DNA of 64,000 nucleotides from positions 8,333,501 through 8,397,500 of the forward strand of contig NZ_JAGRPV010000001.1 in the NCBI RefSeq assembly GCF_030014955.1, written 5' to 3'. Of the stretch, positions 27,108-36,153 are shown in pieces. Position numbers and translations under genes: made by a program. The notes under the pieces were generated by a model. That model had not been told where the DNA came from. It saw only the letters and a list, made by a program, of their open reading frames with translations, and made no database searches. Source of the stretch: Cohnella hashimotonis (GTDB lineage Bacteria; Bacillota; Bacilli; Paenibacillales; Paenibacillaceae). Position 1 is the stretch's first letter. Every line of letters begins with the position of its first letter.

Positions 27108-28814
27108 ATGAAGGTAAAGGGATTCAAAACTAAGATTGCGGCGATCATCGTCGTCGCGTTTGCAGGCTTCAACATTCAAGGGTCTTGGGCGGCGACGACG
27201 GTGCTGGATAAGATCAGCATCTGCGTCAGCAACGACGGCAAAATGAATCTGATCGACCCGGAGGGCAGTTGCAGGTCCGACCAACGGGCGTACCAGTTGA
27301 ACCTGAAGGGCGATCGGGGGCTACAGGGACCGGCTGGAGCGGTAGGCCCGAAGGGCGATAAGGGCGCCGACGGCGCGGTCGGACCGCAAGGGCCGGAGGG
27401 TCCTCAAGGACTTGTCGGCCCGGCCGGTCCTACGGGTGAGACCGGACCGGAAGGGCCGGCGGGCGCAGACGGCAACGACGGTGAGACCGGACCGCAAGGG
27501 CCGGCGGGCGCAGACGGCAACGACGGTGCGGTCGGACCGCAAGGGCCGGCGGGCGCAAACGGCAACGATGGCGCTATCGGTCCGCAAGGTCCGCAAGGTC
27601 CGCAAGGGCCTGCGGGCGCAAACGGCATCGATGGCGCTATCGGTCCGCAAGGGCCGGCGGGCGCAAACGGCAACGATGGCGCTATCGGTCCGCAGGGGCC
27701 GGCGGGCGCAGATGGCATCGATGGCGCTATCGGTCCGCAAGGGCCGCTTGGCCCCGCAGGTCTGCAAGGGGAAAAAGGCGCCGACGGCGCAATCGGCCCG
27801 CAAGGACCTGCCGGTCCGGCAGGCCCGACGGGATCGCAAGGCCCGACAGGCGCGACCGGTCCCCAAGGCCCGATTGGCGCCACTGGCCCGACGGGTCCGC
27901 AAGGGCCGCAAGGTGCCAGCGGCGCGGTCGGCATTTATGGAGACGGAAGCGGCGGCGTGCTGAGTGTCGCCCCCGGTACCATCTTGGATTTGTCCTCGGG
28001 GACGACAAACATAACTAACCTTCAATTTACGTCGATTGTCGTCAACGGGACGTTAATCGTACCAAGCGGCATTACGCTTAGAGCGACAGGCGATATTACG
28101 GTATCGGCCACTGGGACGATCAATGTCCTGCCGGGCGCACAGGACAACGGGGACGGCGACCCGAATCCGGGCGTTTCTCTGGCGCCTGCCGGGCCTGGCG
28201 CTGCCGGCATCGGTCTCGCCAAGCTGCAGGCCGCCCAATTGACGAGCCCTCCGGCAGCGGCCGGCGGTGCGGGCAGTCGGGACGCGAATGGCAGCGGAGG
28301 CAGCGGCGGGGGCTCCATCGTTCTGGCCGCAGGCGGGAACGTCAGCATCGCCAGCGGCGGGATGATCAATGCCAACGGACTGGACGGAACGAATCCGAAT
28401 ACGGCCGGCGCAGGCATCGTAGGCGCGGGCGGAGGCGGAGGCGGCATCGTGGTGATCGGCGCGAAAGGCAGCATTTTGTTGTCGGGCACGATCCGGGCTA
28501 ACGGCGGCAGCGGCGGCAGCGGCTTCGACGGCAATGGCGGCACTTCCGAAGGCGGCGGAGGCGGTGGCGGTGGCGGCATTATCCACTTGCTGGGCGCAAC
28601 GGTCAACGTGACAGGCAACATAAGCGTAAATGGCGGACCGGCGGGCAACTACGCGGGCTCGTCGAGCAATTACAACACGGGCGGCGGCGGCGGCGCCAGC
28701 GGCGGAAACGGCGGCAAGGGCAGCACGACGGCGAGCCCTGTTGCAGGCGCGGGCTCTCCCGGATACGCGATCACGACGATCACGTCGACACCGGAGAATC
28801 TGTTAATCAAGTAA
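27108..28814 (+). CDS. Secreted collagen-like protein with Gly-rich beta-repeat C-terminus
   Basis: A 568-residue protein. The start ATG 27108 has GGGGAG 11 nt upstream and opens a signal peptide ([18 protein letters not shown]). Then comes an N-terminal domain with Cys pairs ([22 protein letters not shown]) that is common in bacterial collagen-like proteins, about 68 Gly-X-Y triplets (27306-27930, units such as [13 protein letters not shown]), and a Gly-rich parallel-beta-type tail ([37 protein letters not shown]). The triple-helix region should trimerise outside the cell. It follows the SLH protein gene by 31 bp. Confidence 0.88.
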   Translation: MKVKGFKTKIAAIIVVAFAGFNIQGSWAATTVLDKISICVSNDGKMNLIDPEGSCRSDQRAYQLNLKGDRGLQGPAGAVGPKGDKGADGAVGPQGPEGPQGLVGPAGPTGETGPEGPAGADGNDGETGPQGPAGADGNDGAVGPQGPAGANGNDGAIGPQGPQGPQGPAGANGIDGAIGPQGPAGANGNDGAIGPQGPAGADGIDGAIGPQGPLGPAGLQGEKGADGAIGPQGPAGPAGPTGSQGPTGATGPQGPIGATGPTGPQGPQGASGAVGIYGDGSGGVLSVAPGTILDLSSGTTNITNLQFTSIVVNGTLIVPSGITLRATGDITVSATGTINVLPGAQDNGDGDPNPGVSLAPAGPGAAGIGLAKLQAAQLTSPPAAAGGAGSRDANGSGGSGGGSIVLAAGGNVSIASGGMINANGLDGTNPNTAGAGIVGAGGGGGGIVVIGAKGSILLSGTIRANGGSGGSGFDGNGGTSEGGGGGGGGGIIHLLGATVNVTGNISVNGGPAGNYAGSSSNYNTGGGGGASGGNGGKGSTTASPVAGAGSPGYAITTITSTPENLLIK

Positions 28815-28828
28815 GCAAATAAGCAAGT

Positions 28829-28867
28829 GGGAAAGGGGAGCCGAAGACGAATCGGTTTCCCTTTTTT
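28829..28867 (+). terminator. Terminator after the collagen-like gene
   Basis: GGGAAA/TTTCCC and CCGA/TCGG form a bulged stem, followed by TTTTTT. Confidence 0.65.
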
Positions 28868-28890
28868 GCGGAAACCTAAGATACCGTGCC

Positions 28891-28920
28891 TTGACATCCG
28901 GCACAAGTTGTAACTATAAT
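28891..28920 (+). promoter_or_regulatory. Promoter of the Rrf2 gene
   Basis: TTGACA (28891-28896) and TATAAT (28915-28920), both perfect, with an 18-bp spacer. The -10 lies inside the operator-like palindrome 28907-28929, so the regulator would repress itself. Confidence 0.8.
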
Positions 28921-28929
28921 TATTACAAC
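28907..28929. promoter_or_regulatory. Rrf2 operator, copy 1 (GTTGTA-N11-TACAAC)
   Basis: Arms GTTGTAA and TTACAAC form an inverted repeat of 23 bp that covers the -10 box. The same arms at the same spacing occur at 29413-29435. Confidence 0.7.
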
Positions 28930-28944
28930 GAAAGGGTGTTGCTT

Positions 28945-29394
28945 ATGCAAATCAGCAGCAGATTTTCCATCGGCGTGCATATCTTGTCCCTGCTGGCGAT
29001 TCGGCCGCAGGACCACCATACGTCGGAGTGGCTGGCCGGCAGCGTCGGGACGAATCCGGTCGTCATCCGCAGGGTGCTCGGTCATCTGAAGAAGGCCGGA
29101 CTCGTTAACGTCAAGGCAGGCAGCGGCGGCGCCACGCCGGCGAAGGAACTGGACGAGATCACGCTGCTTGACGTTTATCGCGCGGTTGACGTGGTGGAGG
29201 CGGACCATTTGTTCCATATGCACGAGCAGCCGAATCCGGCTTGTCCGGTAGGCGCCAACATCGAGCAGGTGCTGCGCCTGATGATGGTCAAGGCGCAGGC
29301 GGCGATGGAGGGCGTACTGGCGGCCGTGACGATGAGAGAGCTCGTCGACGTGCTGGCCCGGGAGATAGAAGAAAAGCGTGCCGCGAACGGCTAA
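28945..29394 (+). CDS. Rrf2-family transcriptional regulator (YwnA-like)
   Basis: A 149-residue protein; start ATG 28945 with AAAGGGTG upstream. N-terminal winged HTH (FSIGVHILSLLAI, TSEWLAGSVGTNPVVIRRVL) as in the Rrf2 family. The Fe-S Cys triple of IscR/NsrR is not present; only one Cys is seen in PNPACPVGANIE, so it belongs to the YwnA-type branch without cluster or with single-Cys redox sensing. It precedes a YwnB-like gene as in Bacillus subtilis, and both promoters contain the same palindrome, so it most likely represses itself and that gene. Confidence 0.9.
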   Translation: MQISSRFSIGVHILSLLAIRPQDHHTSEWLAGSVGTNPVVIRRVLGHLKKAGLVNVKAGSGGATPAKELDEITLLDVYRAVDVVEADHLFHMHEQPNPACPVGANIEQVLRLMMVKAQAAMEGVLAAVTMRELVDVLAREIEEKRAANG

Positions 29395-29412
29395 GCGCTT
29401 TTCTCTGCCTGG

Positions 29413-29435
29413 GTTGTATCTGGTGTGGTTACAAC
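29413..29435. promoter_or_regulatory. Rrf2 operator, copy 2 (GTTGTA-N11-TACAAC)
   Basis: Same arms and same 11-bp spacer as the copy in front of the Rrf2 gene. It stands 72 bp before the YwnB-like start codon; a TTGTAT/TATAGC promoter overlapping it is possible. Confidence 0.65.
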
Positions 29436-29506
29436 TATAGCCCGCCTCCGACGCATAAGCATCACCCATTTGCAAAAAAGCGATCTCTTTAGAGGAGGAC
29501 ATGAAC

Positions 29507-30148
29507 ATGAACATCGGAATCATCGGAGCAAGCGGAAAAGCGGGCGACGCGATCGCCAAGGAAGCGGCGGCGCGTGGCCATACGGTGACGGCCATCGTCC
29601 GCAGCGCGGCCAAGATAGCCGGCAAAGGCTGGCCGGTGCTGGAGAAGGACATCTTCGATCTGCAAGCAAGCGACCTGCAAGCGTTCGACGCGGTCGTGAA
29701 TGCGTTCGGCGCGCCGCTCGACCAGGCGCATCTGCATGCGGAAGCGGGACGGGCGCTGATCGCGGCGCTGCAGGGTGCGCCGGATACCCGCCTCATCGTC
29801 GTGGGCGGCGCGGGCAGCCTTTTTGTCGACGAGGCCAAGACGCTTCGCGTCGTCGATACGCCCGATTTTCCCGAGATGTTCAAGGCGACCGCATCTAACC
29901 AGGCGCAAAACCTGCAGGACCTGCAAGCCGCGACCGGCCTCCGCTGGACGTTCGTCAGCCCGTCCGCGTTTTTCGATCCGGCAGGCAAGCGCACCGGCGC
30001 TTACCGTAAGGGAGGGGACCAGCTGCTGGTCAACGCGAAGGGCGACAGCTACGTGAGCTACGCGGACTATGCGATCGCGGTCGTAGACGAGATCGAACGG
30101 CCCGCGCATGAGGGCGAGCGCTTCACTGTCGTGGGCGAAGCGGAATAA
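29507..30148 (+). CDS. NAD(P)H-binding oxidoreductase (YwnB-like)
   Basis: A 213-residue SDR-like flavin/NAD(P)-binding protein: Rossmann start MNIGIIGASGKAG, VVNAFG, LIVVGGAGSLFV, WTFVSPSAFF. It is of the YwnB/NmrA-like group that reduces or senses NAD(P). Start ATG 29507 is 8 nt from GAGGAGG; an ATG at 29501 is only 2 nt from it. It follows the Rrf2 gene and shares its operator. It may help against redox or quinone stress. Confidence 0.88.
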   Translation: MNIGIIGASGKAGDAIAKEAAARGHTVTAIVRSAAKIAGKGWPVLEKDIFDLQASDLQAFDAVVNAFGAPLDQAHLHAEAGRALIAALQGAPDTRLIVVGGAGSLFVDEAKTLRVVDTPDFPEMFKATASNQAQNLQDLQAATGLRWTFVSPSAFFDPAGKRTGAYRKGGDQLLVNAKGDSYVSYADYAIAVVDEIERPAHEGERFTVVGEAE

Positions 30149-30160
30149 CGCAATCCGAAT

Positions 30161-30205
30161 GACGGCGTCGTATTTCCATATAGGGAATACGGCGCCGTCT
30201 ATTTT
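30161..30205 (+). terminator. Long stem-loop terminator after ywnB-like gene
   Basis: GACGGCG/CGCCGTC and GTATTTCC/GGGAATAC form a long stem with a small internal loop, followed by TATTTTC. It directly precedes the SARP-type element of the kinase operon. Confidence 0.75.
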
Positions 30206-30206
30206 C

Positions 30207-30248
30207 GTCGAAATTTGTCATTTCTCCATCATTAAAGGGGTGTATACT
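30207..30248 (+). promoter_or_regulatory. SARP-type promoter element, copy 1 (kinase/regulator operon)
   Basis: TTTGTCA (30214-30220), 8 bp, TCATT (30229-30233), 9 bp, TATACT (30243-30248). GTCATT and ATCATT repeat at 11-bp distance; a third, weaker unit GTCGAA begins at 30207. No good -35 box is present, so activation by a regulator on the repeats is likely. The same layout recurs at 33396 and 37959. Confidence 0.65.
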
Positions 30249-30345
30249 GGAGAAACGGAGCGTGCGGCCTGCTGATTCGGACGACGACTCCCGCATCTGC
30301 GAACGAATATTCAGCCCACCAGCTGCACGAGGAGCCTCCTCATTT

Positions 30346-32154
30346 ATGAACTTCAATTTATACTTGTCCGCCTTGCTCATTGCGTCTGCCTGCTGCTCCG
30401 CGGTGGTCGTCTACCTGTGCTGGAAAAGAAGGGAACTGCCGATCGCGGTCAGCTACGGCCTGTGCATCTTGAGCACGGCTTTCTATACGTTCGGCTACGC
30501 ATCCGAGCTCGTGAGCGCGTCGCTCGAGACCATCCGCTTCTGGCTGCGAATTGAATATATCGGCATTCCGTTCGGCACCGTATTTTGGTTTATCATGGTC
30601 CTTCAATATACGGGCAGGCAGGCTTACATACGCAAATGGACCGTTGCCGTCGCGATGGTCATCCCCTTCATGACTTTTATCGCCCACAATACGAACGAAT
30701 GGCATCATCTTTTTTACAAAAGCCTCACGCTCGATTACTCCGAGGGCTTCCCGCTGGCCCGGATCGTCAGGGGGCCGCTGTACTACGTCCACGTCGTGTA
30801 CGCTTACGTTCTGATCCTCGTCGGGGTCGTTCTTCTCGTTCGAATGTATTTCAAGTCAGCGCCTTCCATGAAAAAGCATGTCGTTCTTATGCTCATCGGA
30901 TCGCTTGCGCCTTACGCCTCCACCCTTGTCTATCTTAGCGAGGTTCTGCCCACGCCCTTCGATATCTCTCCCTTCGGCTTCGTCCTCTCGAACATCTTTT
31001 TCTTGTTCGGCATTTACCAGTTCAACCTGCTTCGGCTAGCGCCGATGGCGCTGCAGAAGGTATTCGAATCCATGCAGGACGCCGTCGTGCTGCTGGATCT
31101 GGAGCACAACATTACCGGCTTCAATCAAGCTGCGGGGCGCACGATCCAGGGCTTGGGCCGCAAAAATGGCATCGGACAGCCTGCTGCGACCGTTTTCGCA
31201 GCCAATCCCGAACTTCTCCGCAGGATCGACCTCGCGTCTGCCTCCGAGGACAAGGAACTGTTGATGGACGAAGCGGCGGACCGTTATTACAGCGTACAAG
31301 TGTCGCTCATTGCCGACTTTCGATCCAGACCTGCGGGGAAGATGCTGCTGCTGCGAGACGTAACGGATGCCGTACGCTCGGAGGAGCGTCTGCGCGAGAA
31401 TGCCAGGCAGCTGCGCGAGCTGAACGCGTTCAAGGATCAAATGTTCAACGTGGTGGCGCATGATATCCGGGATCCGATGGCGGTGCTCCTGAATCTGACC
31501 GAGCTGCTGGAGGAAGAGGCATCTGTCTGCGGGGAGGATCACGAAGAGATCGTACAAGAGATGAGCCGGCAGGTGCACAGCACGTTCGCGCTCGTCGAGA
31601 GCTTGCTTGAGTGGTTCCGCAGTCAACGGGGCGGCATGGTGTTCGTGCCGATCGTGCAGAGCCTGTCCCATTCCGTGCAGCGGAATGTCCGGCTTCTGCA
31701 AGGCCGCAGCGACGGCAAGGGCATTCGGATTACATCTGACATCGAGCCGGCCGCTTGCGTATTCGCGGACAAGGAGATGCTCGACCTCGTACTGCGCAAC
31801 CTGCTGTCCAACGCGATCAAGTTCACCGAGCTTGGCGGCGACATCCGGGTGCGTGCATGGCAAACCGGCGGTTTCTACACCGTCAGCGTCAGCGACTCGG
31901 GCATAGGCATTCCCGAAGACAGACTGTATACGCTGCTGCGGGAAGACAATGTCGTGTCTACGGGAGGGACGGCGGGCGAGCGGGGCGTCGGGCTGGGACT
32001 TGCGCTATGCAAGGAGTTCGTGCGGCTGAACGGAGGCGAGTTCTGGTTCGACAGCACGCCCGAGCAGGGCAGCACCTTTTACTTCACCGTGCCGGCCGCG
32101 CAGGAGAATGCCGCGCCTGACCGCGATCCGATGGCAGAGAGGGAGATCGGATGA
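30346..32154 (+). CDS. Membrane sensor histidine kinase (7TM N-terminus, PAS)
   Basis: A 602-residue protein: seven membrane helices (about residues 5-220, N-terminal 7TM type), a PAS-like domain (VFESMQDAVVLLDLEHNITGFNQAA), HisKA with the acceptor in VVAHDIRDPM, and HATPase_c with N-box NLLSNAIKF, G1 DSGIGI and G2 GERGVGLGLALC. Start ATG 30346; GAGGAG lies 11 nt before it and can pair with CTCCTC just downstream, which may lower translation. The stop overlaps the response-regulator start by 4 nt (ATGA), so the two are coupled. The signal is unknown; a ligand in or near the membrane is likely. Confidence 0.92.
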   Translation: MNFNLYLSALLIASACCSAVVVYLCWKRRELPIAVSYGLCILSTAFYTFGYASELVSASLETIRFWLRIEYIGIPFGTVFWFIMVLQYTGRQAYIRKWTVAVAMVIPFMTFIAHNTNEWHHLFYKSLTLDYSEGFPLARIVRGPLYYVHVVYAYVLILVGVVLLVRMYFKSAPSMKKHVVLMLIGSLAPYASTLVYLSEVLPTPFDISPFGFVLSNIFFLFGIYQFNLLRLAPMALQKVFESMQDAVVLLDLEHNITGFNQAAGRTIQGLGRKNGIGQPAATVFAANPELLRRIDLASASEDKELLMDEAADRYYSVQVSLIADFRSRPAGKMLLLRDVTDAVRSEERLRENARQLRELNAFKDQMFNVVAHDIRDPMAVLLNLTELLEEEASVCGEDHEEIVQEMSRQVHSTFALVESLLEWFRSQRGGMVFVPIVQSLSHSVQRNVRLLQGRSDGKGIRITSDIEPAACVFADKEMLDLVLRNLLSNAIKFTELGGDIRVRAWQTGGFYTVSVSDSGIGIPEDRLYTLLREDNVVSTGGTAGERGVGLGLALCKEFVRLNGGEFWFDSTPEQGSTFYFTVPAAQENAAPDRDPMAEREIG

Positions 32155-33293
32155 AAGTCATGATCGTGGACGACGAGAAAGCGATGCATCTGATTATGAA
32201 GCGCATGCTGGCCAAAATCGACGGCGTCGAAATCGTCGGCAGCTTCGCGGATACCGCATCGGCGGAAGCTTTCTTAAAAAACGCTGCGGCCGACCTGATT
32301 TTTATCGACATCAACATGCCTAAGGAGAGCGGAATGGCCTTCGCCCAGCGGCTCCGGGAGAGCGGCAGGGAGATTAAGCTCGTCTTTGTGACGTCTCACA
32401 CCGAGTTCGCACTGGCTGCGTTCGATGTTTATGCCTTTGACTTTATGGTCAAGCCTGTCGTTCAGGAGCGGCTGCAGCATACGGTTCGAAGGGCGCTGGC
32501 GGAAGAGACGGCTGGCAAGGGGAGCGAGGGGCGTCCGGAACTACCTGGCCCTCGGGTACAGATCAACTGCCTCGGCCGCATGGAAATTCGCGGCGCGCAG
32601 CGCGAGCTGGTCAAGTGGAAATCCAGCAAGAGCGCGGAGCTGTGCGCCTATCTGGTGCTGTATCGCGGGAGCCTCGTCTCCCGAGCCCGGTTGATCGAGG
32701 ACATCTTCGTCGGCATGCCCCGCAAAAATGCGGAGGTCTACCTCAACACGACGGCTTATCAGCTCCGCAAGCTGCTTGAGGCGATCGGCATGAAGGGGAG
32801 CTTGCATTCGGATGCCAATCACTATGCATTGAACCTGACGCTGGCGGAGGTCGATATTCACCGCTTCGAAGAAGGCTGCCGGGAGATGGCCGTCATCGAT
32901 GCGCTTAACCTGGACCGGGCGATAGAGCTTGAACGGACATACATTGGACAACTGTTCGGGGACCTCGCTTACCCGTGGGCGTGGAGCGAGGTTGAGCGCA
33001 TCTCCCAGCTGTACGCATCATTTGCCCGGCGACTTGGCCAGGCGCTGCTTGAACGGGGGGATACGCAGGTCGCTATCCGTCTGCTTGCGAAGCTTATGGC
33101 ATACAACGAACTGGACGAAGACACGGTCATGCTCTATATGAAGGCGCTGGCCTCTCAGCACAATCGCGATGCGATGGTCCGGCTGTTCATGAAGTACTCG
33201 GACATGCTTGAGGAAGAGCTGGGCGTCCGGCCATCGGCGGAGGTGACCAAGCTGTATGGACAGCTGCTGACGCAGCTGGAAGCCGCCGAATAA
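32151..33293 (+). CDS. Response regulator with SARP-like DNA-binding and BTAD domains
   Basis: A 380-residue protein: receiver (1-120; MIVDDEKAM, phospho-acceptor Asp53 in FIDINMPK, Lys in FMVKPV), a winged-helix DNA-binding region (about 135-225; KWKSSKSAELCAYLVLY, VYLNTTAYQLRKLLE) and a helical BTAD domain (about 235-375; VDIHRFEEGCREM, YMKALASQHNRDAMV, YSDMLEEELGVRPSAEV). This is the Firmicute SAPR/SARP-type response regulator. SARPs bind 11-bp direct repeats next to -10; such repeats occur in front of this operon, the 33483 operon and the 38081 gene. Phosphorylation by the kinase upstream should switch it on. Confidence 0.92.
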   Translation: MKVMIVDDEKAMHLIMKRMLAKIDGVEIVGSFADTASAEAFLKNAAADLIFIDINMPKESGMAFAQRLRESGREIKLVFVTSHTEFALAAFDVYAFDFMVKPVVQERLQHTVRRALAEETAGKGSEGRPELPGPRVQINCLGRMEIRGAQRELVKWKSSKSAELCAYLVLYRGSLVSRARLIEDIFVGMPRKNAEVYLNTTAYQLRKLLEAIGMKGSLHSDANHYALNLTLAEVDIHRFEEGCREMAVIDALNLDRAIELERTYIGQLFGDLAYPWAWSEVERISQLYASFARRLGQALLERGDTQVAIRLLAKLMAYNELDEDTVMLYMKALASQHNRDAMVRLFMKYSDMLEEELGVRPSAEVTKLYGQLLTQLEAAE

Positions 33294-33390
33294 GAAGAGG
33301 CCGCAAAGGAAAGATGTTGACGAGAAGACTCGATCCGCAAGGATTCGAGTCTATTTCGCATGCCGGCACGCCGATCGGATGGATTCTCGT

Positions 33391-33430
33391 CGAAGTTTGT
33401 CATTTTGCCGTCATTGGCTTTCTTTATACT
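33391..33430 (+). promoter_or_regulatory. SARP-type promoter element, copy 2 (33483 operon)
   Basis: TTTGTCA (33396-33402), 8 bp, TCATT (33411-33415), 9 bp, TATACT (33425-33430): the same bases and spacing as at 30214. The stretch before it (CGTCGAA) is shared too. It lies 53 bp before the start of the secreted protein gene. Confidence 0.65.
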
Positions 33431-33482
33431 AAAATCTGGGCTAAAAGAATCACTAAAAACATATAGGAGTGACAAAAGAAGA

Positions 33483-36131
33483 ATGAAAAAAGTTTCAGTT
33501 TTCATGATGCTGGCGATGATGGTCTTCGCGGCATTCTCGTATGCGCCTGCGGCGAGCGCGACCACGACCGTTGACAATATGCCGGCATGGACCAAGTGCG
33601 CGGATGAACAAGGGGTATGCGACTTCACTGGGACCAAAGAAGTGAGGTACGGGACGGACGGCAATTATTTCTCGGATACGGCAACGGACGGCATCGAATG
33701 CTCGAACGAGGAGTGGGGCGATCCTGCGCCGTTACAGAGCAAACATTGCGATGCGCGCGACCTGCTGCCTGAGGGAACGCCCAACGTGACGGGCACGCTC
33801 GACGACGACTTCAAGACGTTCACGATTCGCTTCGACAGGAGCATAGCGCCGTCGGGTACGCCGGAGCAACTGAAGAGCGCCATCACGATTAAACAAGTGG
33901 GCACCCCGGAATTTGCGGCACTTGGCGAAGCGGATTCCGTAGCATATAATGTCCAGGATCCTGATGCGATCGTGCTGAAATTGGATCAGCGGCTGGTCGG
34001 CGATCACCATGCGGTTCGCATCGCAGCGGGTGCGGTCGTCCTGGAAGGCGAGACCGTGCCTTATGCCGCGCCGATCGAGCTGAGCGGCATCGTAGGGGCG
34101 GACATCGTGCCGCCGGCGTTCGTCGGGGCGGAGAGCTTAAACGATGGTGAGGGCGTGAAGCTGCACTTCGACGAAGCCATCACCCCTGTGTTCCCCGATA
34201 CGATGGAGGACGAAGGAGAGGCTATCGCTTATCTTCAAAGCCAAATTCAAGTTGCGCAGGACGGCGAGCATTTTTCGCCTCTCGTCAACGATCTTATTAA
34301 TTTTAGCGGAGACAGCAGTTCCATTCAAATTAGTTATCAGAACGATCTGAAGATCGTATCCGGCCCGAAAACGAAAATTAAACTTGCCGTCGGCTTGTTT
34401 AAAGATGCAGCGGGTAATACGACGCCAGAGTTGATTCTGGACGTGAGCCCGCCTGCCATTAAGAGCGCCGCTTTGAGCAGCGACAATCACGATGTCACGG
34501 TTACGTTCGACCGGAATATTTACACCACGCCCTTTTATAACGCATCGATGCAATTGAAGTCGAGAATTTGGCTGAAAGAAGGATCCGGTCATCGCAGGGA
34601 TTTGGGCGCCAATGACACGGTAGAGGTTGTTGGAGACAAGCTTAATATCCATTTCGCGACTGCTCTGAACGGCGAGAGCAGCCAAATTGTCATTAGCGGA
34701 GGTACGCTCCAGGACGCGAACGGGAATTACTATTCGGATGAATTGGCTTCTCCGTACCTTCAGGCGAATCCGGAGGGAGACATATCCGATACGGCGGGTC
34801 CGGAGTACATCGATTACCAACTTTCAAGCGATCTGAAAGAATTGACCTTAAAGTTCAATGAGGAAGTGGCGATGTCCACACAAGATCTTGCCGCGTTCAA
34901 GCAAAACTTTAGCTGGTACAATTCACAAGTCGGGTATGTAAACGGGCTTCCATCGAGCGCGACGGTAACGGTTTCCGGACGAACGGTTAATATTCATTTT
35001 AATACGCTAATCGACGAAAATGTTTTCTATGTGGGTTTCGATCTAAGCAAAATCGCCGACTTGGCAGGCAATTATTCAGATAATGGTATAAGGTGGACCA
35101 ATTGGATTGATGTGAATAATGATGCGACATTCCGTATGAGAAATGCAAACATCGGTATTAATGGCCGTTTTATCAGCTTATATTTCGAAGCCGGCCCATT
35201 AGAGGATCTCACCGTGGATGAAAACGGATCGCATCTAAAGGAAAAGATCAAAATCTCGACGGATAATGGCGTTACGTTTAATCCATTGTCCACAGAAGAC
35301 AAGGTCATCTTGAGCGGTTCCAGTATCGGCATTCTCCTGCATAATCGAATCGTGGCAGGAACCATGCAAGTCGAGATTGATTCAGGCATCCTTACGGATT
35401 CGCATCACTACCTAGTGAACGTCGAGGGAAGGCAGACGATCACCTACAATATGCCTCAAATGAGCGGCTATTTGTTCAGCAATGCGGATACGGTGCTGAA
35501 GTTCGAGAACAGTCCCGAGTGGAAAAGCCATATTCAAAGCGTTAAGATATGGGACTACGCAAACAGAACTTACAGAGAGCTGTCGAAATCCGAATATGAC
35601 CTTACAGACAGTGAGATCAAGATTCACAAGGGCATCTTCCTGAAAGACCGGAGCTATGAAATCACCGTGGAGTCGGAAGGGTACAGCACGCAATACTATG
35701 ACGGCTATGCCTACAAGTCGTCCGATATCTTCTATATGACGGCTCCGTCGATCACGAAGACGAGCGGCATTACTGCTAAAGTGTTTATTTACAATCTGGT
35801 TTACGGCAACGGCAACAAAAACAACGCTAGTTTGTTGAGCTCCTCCGAGTCAGGCGGCAATACAGGTACGCAAGCCGTCGTGTTCGAGCTGTTCGACGGC
35901 AATACGCCGGTCAGCATCGCGGCAGCCGAGCTGGCGATCGGCACGGGCACTTATTCGGCGAACTTCAATGTGACGGATGCAGCTACAAAGAATTACACGG
36001 TCAAAGCATTCGTCGTCAGCAGCTTCGACAGCGATACGTTGAATCTCGGACTGAACCTCGGCACGGTCAAGACGCAAGCGGAGATCGACGAGGCGATGAT
36101 CATGTCGCAAAATAATAATAATCAAGATTGA
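33483..36131 (+). CDS. Large secreted protein with repeated SwmB/Ig-like domains
   Basis: An 882-residue protein with a signal peptide (VSVFMMLAMMVFAAFSYAPAASA) and a Cys-containing N-terminal region (CADEQGVCDF, ECSNEEW, KHCDARD). From about residue 95 come repeated beta domains of SwmB/Ig type (FKTFTIRFDRSIAP, HDVTVTFDRNIYT, KELTLKFNEEVA), then a segment like the DUF1533 heme-protein-interacting domain (WKSHIQSVKIWD, ITVESEGY). ATG start 33483; AGGAG 13 nt upstream. The central part (34,200-35,800) is more AT-rich than its surroundings. It is in an operon with the SLH protein 22 bp downstream and has the SARP-type promoter; adhesion or matrix building is inferred. Confidence 0.8.
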   Translation: MKKVSVFMMLAMMVFAAFSYAPAASATTTVDNMPAWTKCADEQGVCDFTGTKEVRYGTDGNYFSDTATDGIECSNEEWGDPAPLQSKHCDARDLLPEGTPNVTGTLDDDFKTFTIRFDRSIAPSGTPEQLKSAITIKQVGTPEFAALGEADSVAYNVQDPDAIVLKLDQRLVGDHHAVRIAAGAVVLEGETVPYAAPIELSGIVGADIVPPAFVGAESLNDGEGVKLHFDEAITPVFPDTMEDEGEAIAYLQSQIQVAQDGEHFSPLVNDLINFSGDSSSIQISYQNDLKIVSGPKTKIKLAVGLFKDAAGNTTPELILDVSPPAIKSAALSSDNHDVTVTFDRNIYTTPFYNASMQLKSRIWLKEGSGHRRDLGANDTVEVVGDKLNIHFATALNGESSQIVISGGTLQDANGNYYSDELASPYLQANPEGDISDTAGPEYIDYQLSSDLKELTLKFNEEVAMSTQDLAAFKQNFSWYNSQVGYVNGLPSSATVTVSGRTVNIHFNTLIDENVFYVGFDLSKIADLAGNYSDNGIRWTNWIDVNNDATFRMRNANIGINGRFISLYFEAGPLEDLTVDENGSHLKEKIKISTDNGVTFNPLSTEDKVILSGSSIGILLHNRIVAGTMQVEIDSGILTDSHHYLVNVEGRQTITYNMPQMSGYLFSNADTVLKFENSPEWKSHIQSVKIWDYANRTYRELSKSEYDLTDSEIKIHKGIFLKDRSYEITVESEGYSTQYYDGYAYKSSDIFYMTAPSITKTSGITAKVFIYNLVYGNGNKNNASLLSSSESGGNTGTQAVVFELFDGNTPVSIAAAELAIGTGTYSANFNVTDAATKNYTVKAFVVSSFDSDTLNLGLNLGTVKTQAEIDEAMIMSQNNNNQD

Positions 36132-36153
36132 TAAGGGAGCGGGGAAACGAGCA

